Part shown: in pieces, positions 61,443 to 64,000 of the stretch
How positions within the stretch are numbered: position 1 is the first letter of the stretch
Layout of the letters: the number at the start of each line of letters is the position of its first letter
Assembly (NCBI RefSeq): GCF_029893105.1
Contig: NZ_JARXWG010000010.1
Span: forward strand, 1 to 64,000
Length of the DNA stretch: 64,000 nt
Source: Parabacteroides sp. PF5-9
GTDB lineage: Bacteria; Bacteroidota; Bacteroidia; Bacteroidales; Tannerellaceae
Reading direction: 5' to 3'
Program-made: the position numbers and the translations under genes
The notes under the pieces: model-generated
Database searches by the model: none
What the model saw: only the letters and a program-made list of their open reading frames with translations
What the model was told of the DNA's origin: nothing

Positions 61443-64000
61443 ATGAGAATGAGGAACGTTTTTATAATCATAATCTGTTGTGTAGCTGTATTATCCGCCA
61501 AAGGCCAAACTGTTCCCGAACTTTATCGAAAGGTTGACCAAGAGAAGATGAACCATTGGGCCGATTCGGTATTCGACACATTAAGTTTCGACGAACGAAT
61601 CGGACAATTAATTATGGTTATCGCCAATCCGACGACCGACAATCGCAACATGCAACGCCTGACGCGTTATGTGAACGAGATCAAAATCGGAGGTATTCTT
61701 TTTCACAAAGGCAATCCGGTCACACAAGCCGATGTCACCAACCGGGTACAAAAAATAGCCAAACTACCCTTATTGGTCTCTTTAGATGGCGAATGGGGGC
61801 TGTCCATGCGCTTAAGTGGAACGACCCGTTTCCCTAAAAATATGATGTTAGGAGCGATTGAAGACAATAGCCTGATAGAGGCGTATGGGAAAGAGGTCGG
61901 TCGCCAATGCCGTGAAATGGGTATCCATATCAACTTTGCACCCTCCATGGATGTCAACAGTAATATGGAGAATCCGGTGATCGGATTACGTTCGTTTGGA
62001 GAAGATCCCGATGCCGTATCCGAAAAAGGAATCGCTTATGCACGCGGCATAGAGGGGATGAATGTGCTTTCTGTCGCCAAGCATTTTCCCGGACATGGAG
62101 ATACCTCCGAAGATTCACACCATACCTTACCTGTAGTTCGTCACGATAAATACCGATTAGACAGCCTCGAATTATTACCGTTCAAACGTTACATCTACGA
62201 AGGGTTCGGCGGTATGATGACCGGTCATTTGCATGTCCCGGCTTTAGACAAGACACCTAATCCGGCCTCTCTCTCGCACACCATTGTTTCCGGTTTACTG
62301 AAAGAGCAGTTAGGTTTTCAGGGCTTATATTTTACAGATGCCTTAGCCATGAAAGGAGCCTCAACAAAAACAAAAGACAATATCTCGGTCAAGGCCTTAT
62401 TAGCCGGAAACGATATTCTTTTAGCCTCCGCAACCCCGATCAACGATTTCGAAGCGATAAAAAATGCGATCAATGAAGGGATCTTAGATCTGCAGGAAAT
62501 AGAAGCAAAATGTTTGAAAATACTACGCTATAAATACATTCTGGGGTTAAACCAGTATAAACCGGTAGCGATCAAAGGGCTATCCGACAGAATCAATTCT
62601 TCACATGCCGAATGGTTAGCCTCCCGATTAAATGCAGAAGCGATTACGCTGCTTAAAAATGATTCCGCAATCATACCTTTAAAAGAACTGAATAAAAAGA
62701 AAATAGCCGTGCTCTCTATCGGAGATGTTGTGGGCAATGAGTTCCAACAGATGTTAAACCGTTACGATTCGGTCGCCTGCTTCAGTATCGTACAGAGTTC
62801 CAATGCAACACATATTCAACGGGTATACAACCAACTCCAACAATATGATCTGATTATCTGCAGTATTCATACCGTTCGTATTCCTGAAGCACCTGCATTA
62901 AAACAATTAGCAGAAAAGAAAGAGGTCATTTTCTCCTTCTTTACCCTCCCCTACTTCTGTAAAGATTACAGCAGTACCAAAAAGGCTAAAGCCCTTATTA
63001 TGGGGTATGAAGCAACTCCTTTGGCCATGAAATTCGCTGCACAATTGATTTTCGGAGGAATACCGGCCAAAGGAAAACTTCCTGTTTCTATTCCGGATCT
63101 CTATTTTGCCGGAACAGGGATATTTACAGAAAAAACACGATTGGGCTACCATGAACCCGAAGAGGTTGGTATGAACGCCGCACGTTTGGAAGTCATCGAT
63201 AAAATTGTTGCCGAAGGGTTAGAAGAAAAAGCCTATCCCGGTTGTCAGGTACTGATTGCTAAAGAGGGACAGATCATCTATCATAAATCTTTCGGATATT
63301 TTGATTTCAATAAAAGCCAACGCGTCACCGAAAAATCGGTTTACGATCTCGCTTCTGCCTCTAAAGCTGCTGGCACTCTGTTAGCTGTAATAAATGCTTT
63401 TGATGAAAAGAAGTTTACCTTGGAGAGCAAGATTTCAGACTATATCCCCTCATTAAAAGGTTCCAACAAAGAAAACCTCAAAATTAAAGAGTTGCTCTAT
63501 CATCAATCGGGACTCATTCCAACCATCAACTTTTATTTAAAAGCGATTGATCCCGACAGCTATCAGGGCAGTTTATACAGCAACACCAAAAGCACCTCCT
63601 TCCCCGCTCGCTTCGATGCAAAAACATATGCACGTAACGACTTTTCTTTTTTACCCAATCTGGTTTCTAAATCGCCTAAAGAAGGTTTCTCAACCAAAGT
63701 GGCCCATCATTTTTATCTGCACGACTCATTCAAAGATACTATCATACAAACCATTAAAGAGTCTAAATTAGGTACTCGCGGAAAATATGCATACAGCTGT
63801 ATTAATTTTATTCTGCTTAAGATGATGGTAGAAAACCAGTTGAACCAACCGATGGATCAACTGTTAAACAATCAGTTCTATAGTCGTCTGGGCGCGTGGC
63901 GAATGACCTACAATCCGCTTCATACCATCGACTCACTACATATTGTGCCGACCGAAAACGATCAGTTCCTCCGGCGACAACTGCTTCGTGGACATGTGCA
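61443..64000 (+). CDS. GH3 glycosidase fused to a class-C beta-lactamase-like domain (partial, 3' end beyond window)
   Basis: The frame is open from ATG 61443 (or 61449) to the window edge, at least 852 residues. A signal peptide is followed by a NagZ-like GH3 barrel (about 30-370) with KHFPGHGDT (Lys213, His214) and the nucleophile region YFTDALAMKG (Asp299), then a GH3 C-domain to about 565. From about 575 a serine beta-lactamase/transpeptidase-like domain begins, with catalytic S638-A-S-K641. Where YxN is usual, the sequence reads YSCINF. This fusion is known in Bacteroidetes and probably acts on muropeptides in the periplasm: N-acetylglucosamine removal plus peptide or ester hydrolysis. 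The latter part is inference. Confidence 0.88.
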   Translation, partial: MRMRNVFIIIICCVAVLSAKGQTVPELYRKVDQEKMNHWADSVFDTLSFDERIGQLIMVIANPTTDNRNMQRLTRYVNEIKIGGILFHKGNPVTQADVTNRVQKIAKLPLLVSLDGEWGLSMRLSGTTRFPKNMMLGAIEDNSLIEAYGKEVGRQCREMGIHINFAPSMDVNSNMENPVIGLRSFGEDPDAVSEKGIAYARGIEGMNVLSVAKHFPGHGDTSEDSHHTLPVVRHDKYRLDSLELLPFKRYIYEGFGGMMTGHLHVPALDKTPNPASLSHTIVSGLLKEQLGFQGLYFTDALAMKGASTKTKDNISVKALLAGNDILLASATPINDFEAIKNAINEGILDLQEIEAKCLKILRYKYILGLNQYKPVAIKGLSDRINSSHAEWLASRLNAEAITLLKNDSAIIPLKELNKKKIAVLSIGDVVGNEFQQMLNRYDSVACFSIVQSSNATHIQRVYNQLQQYDLIICSIHTVRIPEAPALKQLAEKKEVIFSFFTLPYFCKDYSSTKKAKALIMGYEATPLAMKFAAQLIFGGIPAKGKLPVSIPDLYFAGTGIFTEKTRLGYHEPEEVGMNAARLEVIDKIVAEGLEEKAYPGCQVLIAKEGQIIYHKSFGYFDFNKSQRVTEKSVYDLASASKAAGTLLAVINAFDEKKFTLESKISDYIPSLKGSNKENLKIKELLYHQSGLIPTINFYLKAIDPDSYQGSLYSNTKSTSFPARFDAKTYARNDFSFLPNLVSKSPKEGFSTKVAHHFYLHDSFKDTIIQTIKESKLGTRGKYAYSCINFILLKMMVENQLNQPMDQLLNNQFYSRLGAWRMTYNPLHTIDSLHIVPTENDQFLRRQLLRGHV

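Overview
This is a chromosomal segment of a member of the Bacteroidales, most likely Parabacteroides or a close relative. The evidence is the Bacteroidetes-type promoters (TAnnTTTG -7 boxes with little Shine-Dalgarno sequence), SPII lipoproteins, a DUF4374/TonB iron-uptake locus, a GH106 rhamnosidase, DUF4296 and DUF3853 proteins, and a tmRNA whose tag ends GENNYALAA. The genus call is inference.

Layout. 1-8.3 kb is core genome: GH106 lipoprotein, GAF-histidine kinase, Nim-like flavoprotein, M64 peptidase, folB and a bactofilin. At 8.38-8.78 kb lies ssrA (tmRNA). From 8.77 to 30.4 kb the 3' end of ssrA carries a tandem array of integrated elements separated by three copies of a 13-bp core (8769, 17119, 29700). 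Element A (8782-17131) has an integrase, a DUF3853 protein, a RecA-like ATPase, a PrimPol-type primase, a terminase small subunit, an ORF6N protein, a phage-type repressor and small genes. Element B (17132-29712) has an integrase, a DUF3853 protein, DUF4373 and DnaC-like replication proteins, a terminase-small-like protein and a 1605-residue tape measure protein. Neither element has a capsid, portal or large terminase gene. Both therefore look like phage satellites (PICI-like) rather than prophages, and B is unusual in carrying its own tape measure. A third element C survives only as a 217-bp perfect copy of A's left end, cut off by a 512-bp IS21-like remnant.

30.5-64 kb is core genome again: a metallophosphoesterase; an arginine operon (argR, GNAT, argG, argC, argD on the minus strand) interrupted by a four-helix-bundle gene; an M48 lipoprotein peptidase; a TrmH-type methyltransferase; lspA, a DksA-like protein and ileS; a xusABC-like xenosiderophore locus; a sulfatase; hisH-A-F-IE followed by ftsE, lysC, lysA and a glycosyltransferase; rplS; a NIPSNAP protein; and the 5' part of a GH3/beta-lactamase fusion that runs off the window.

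The most unexplained non-coding signal is a set of intergenic arrays, each built of exactly four 22-bp units with palindromic cores and bounded by inverted repeats. There are five complete arrays (126-213, 36968-37055, 44903-44990, 50490-50577, 59748-59835) in three unrelated sequence families, plus a two-unit fourth family at 59689-59732. Period and copy number are conserved while the sequence is not.
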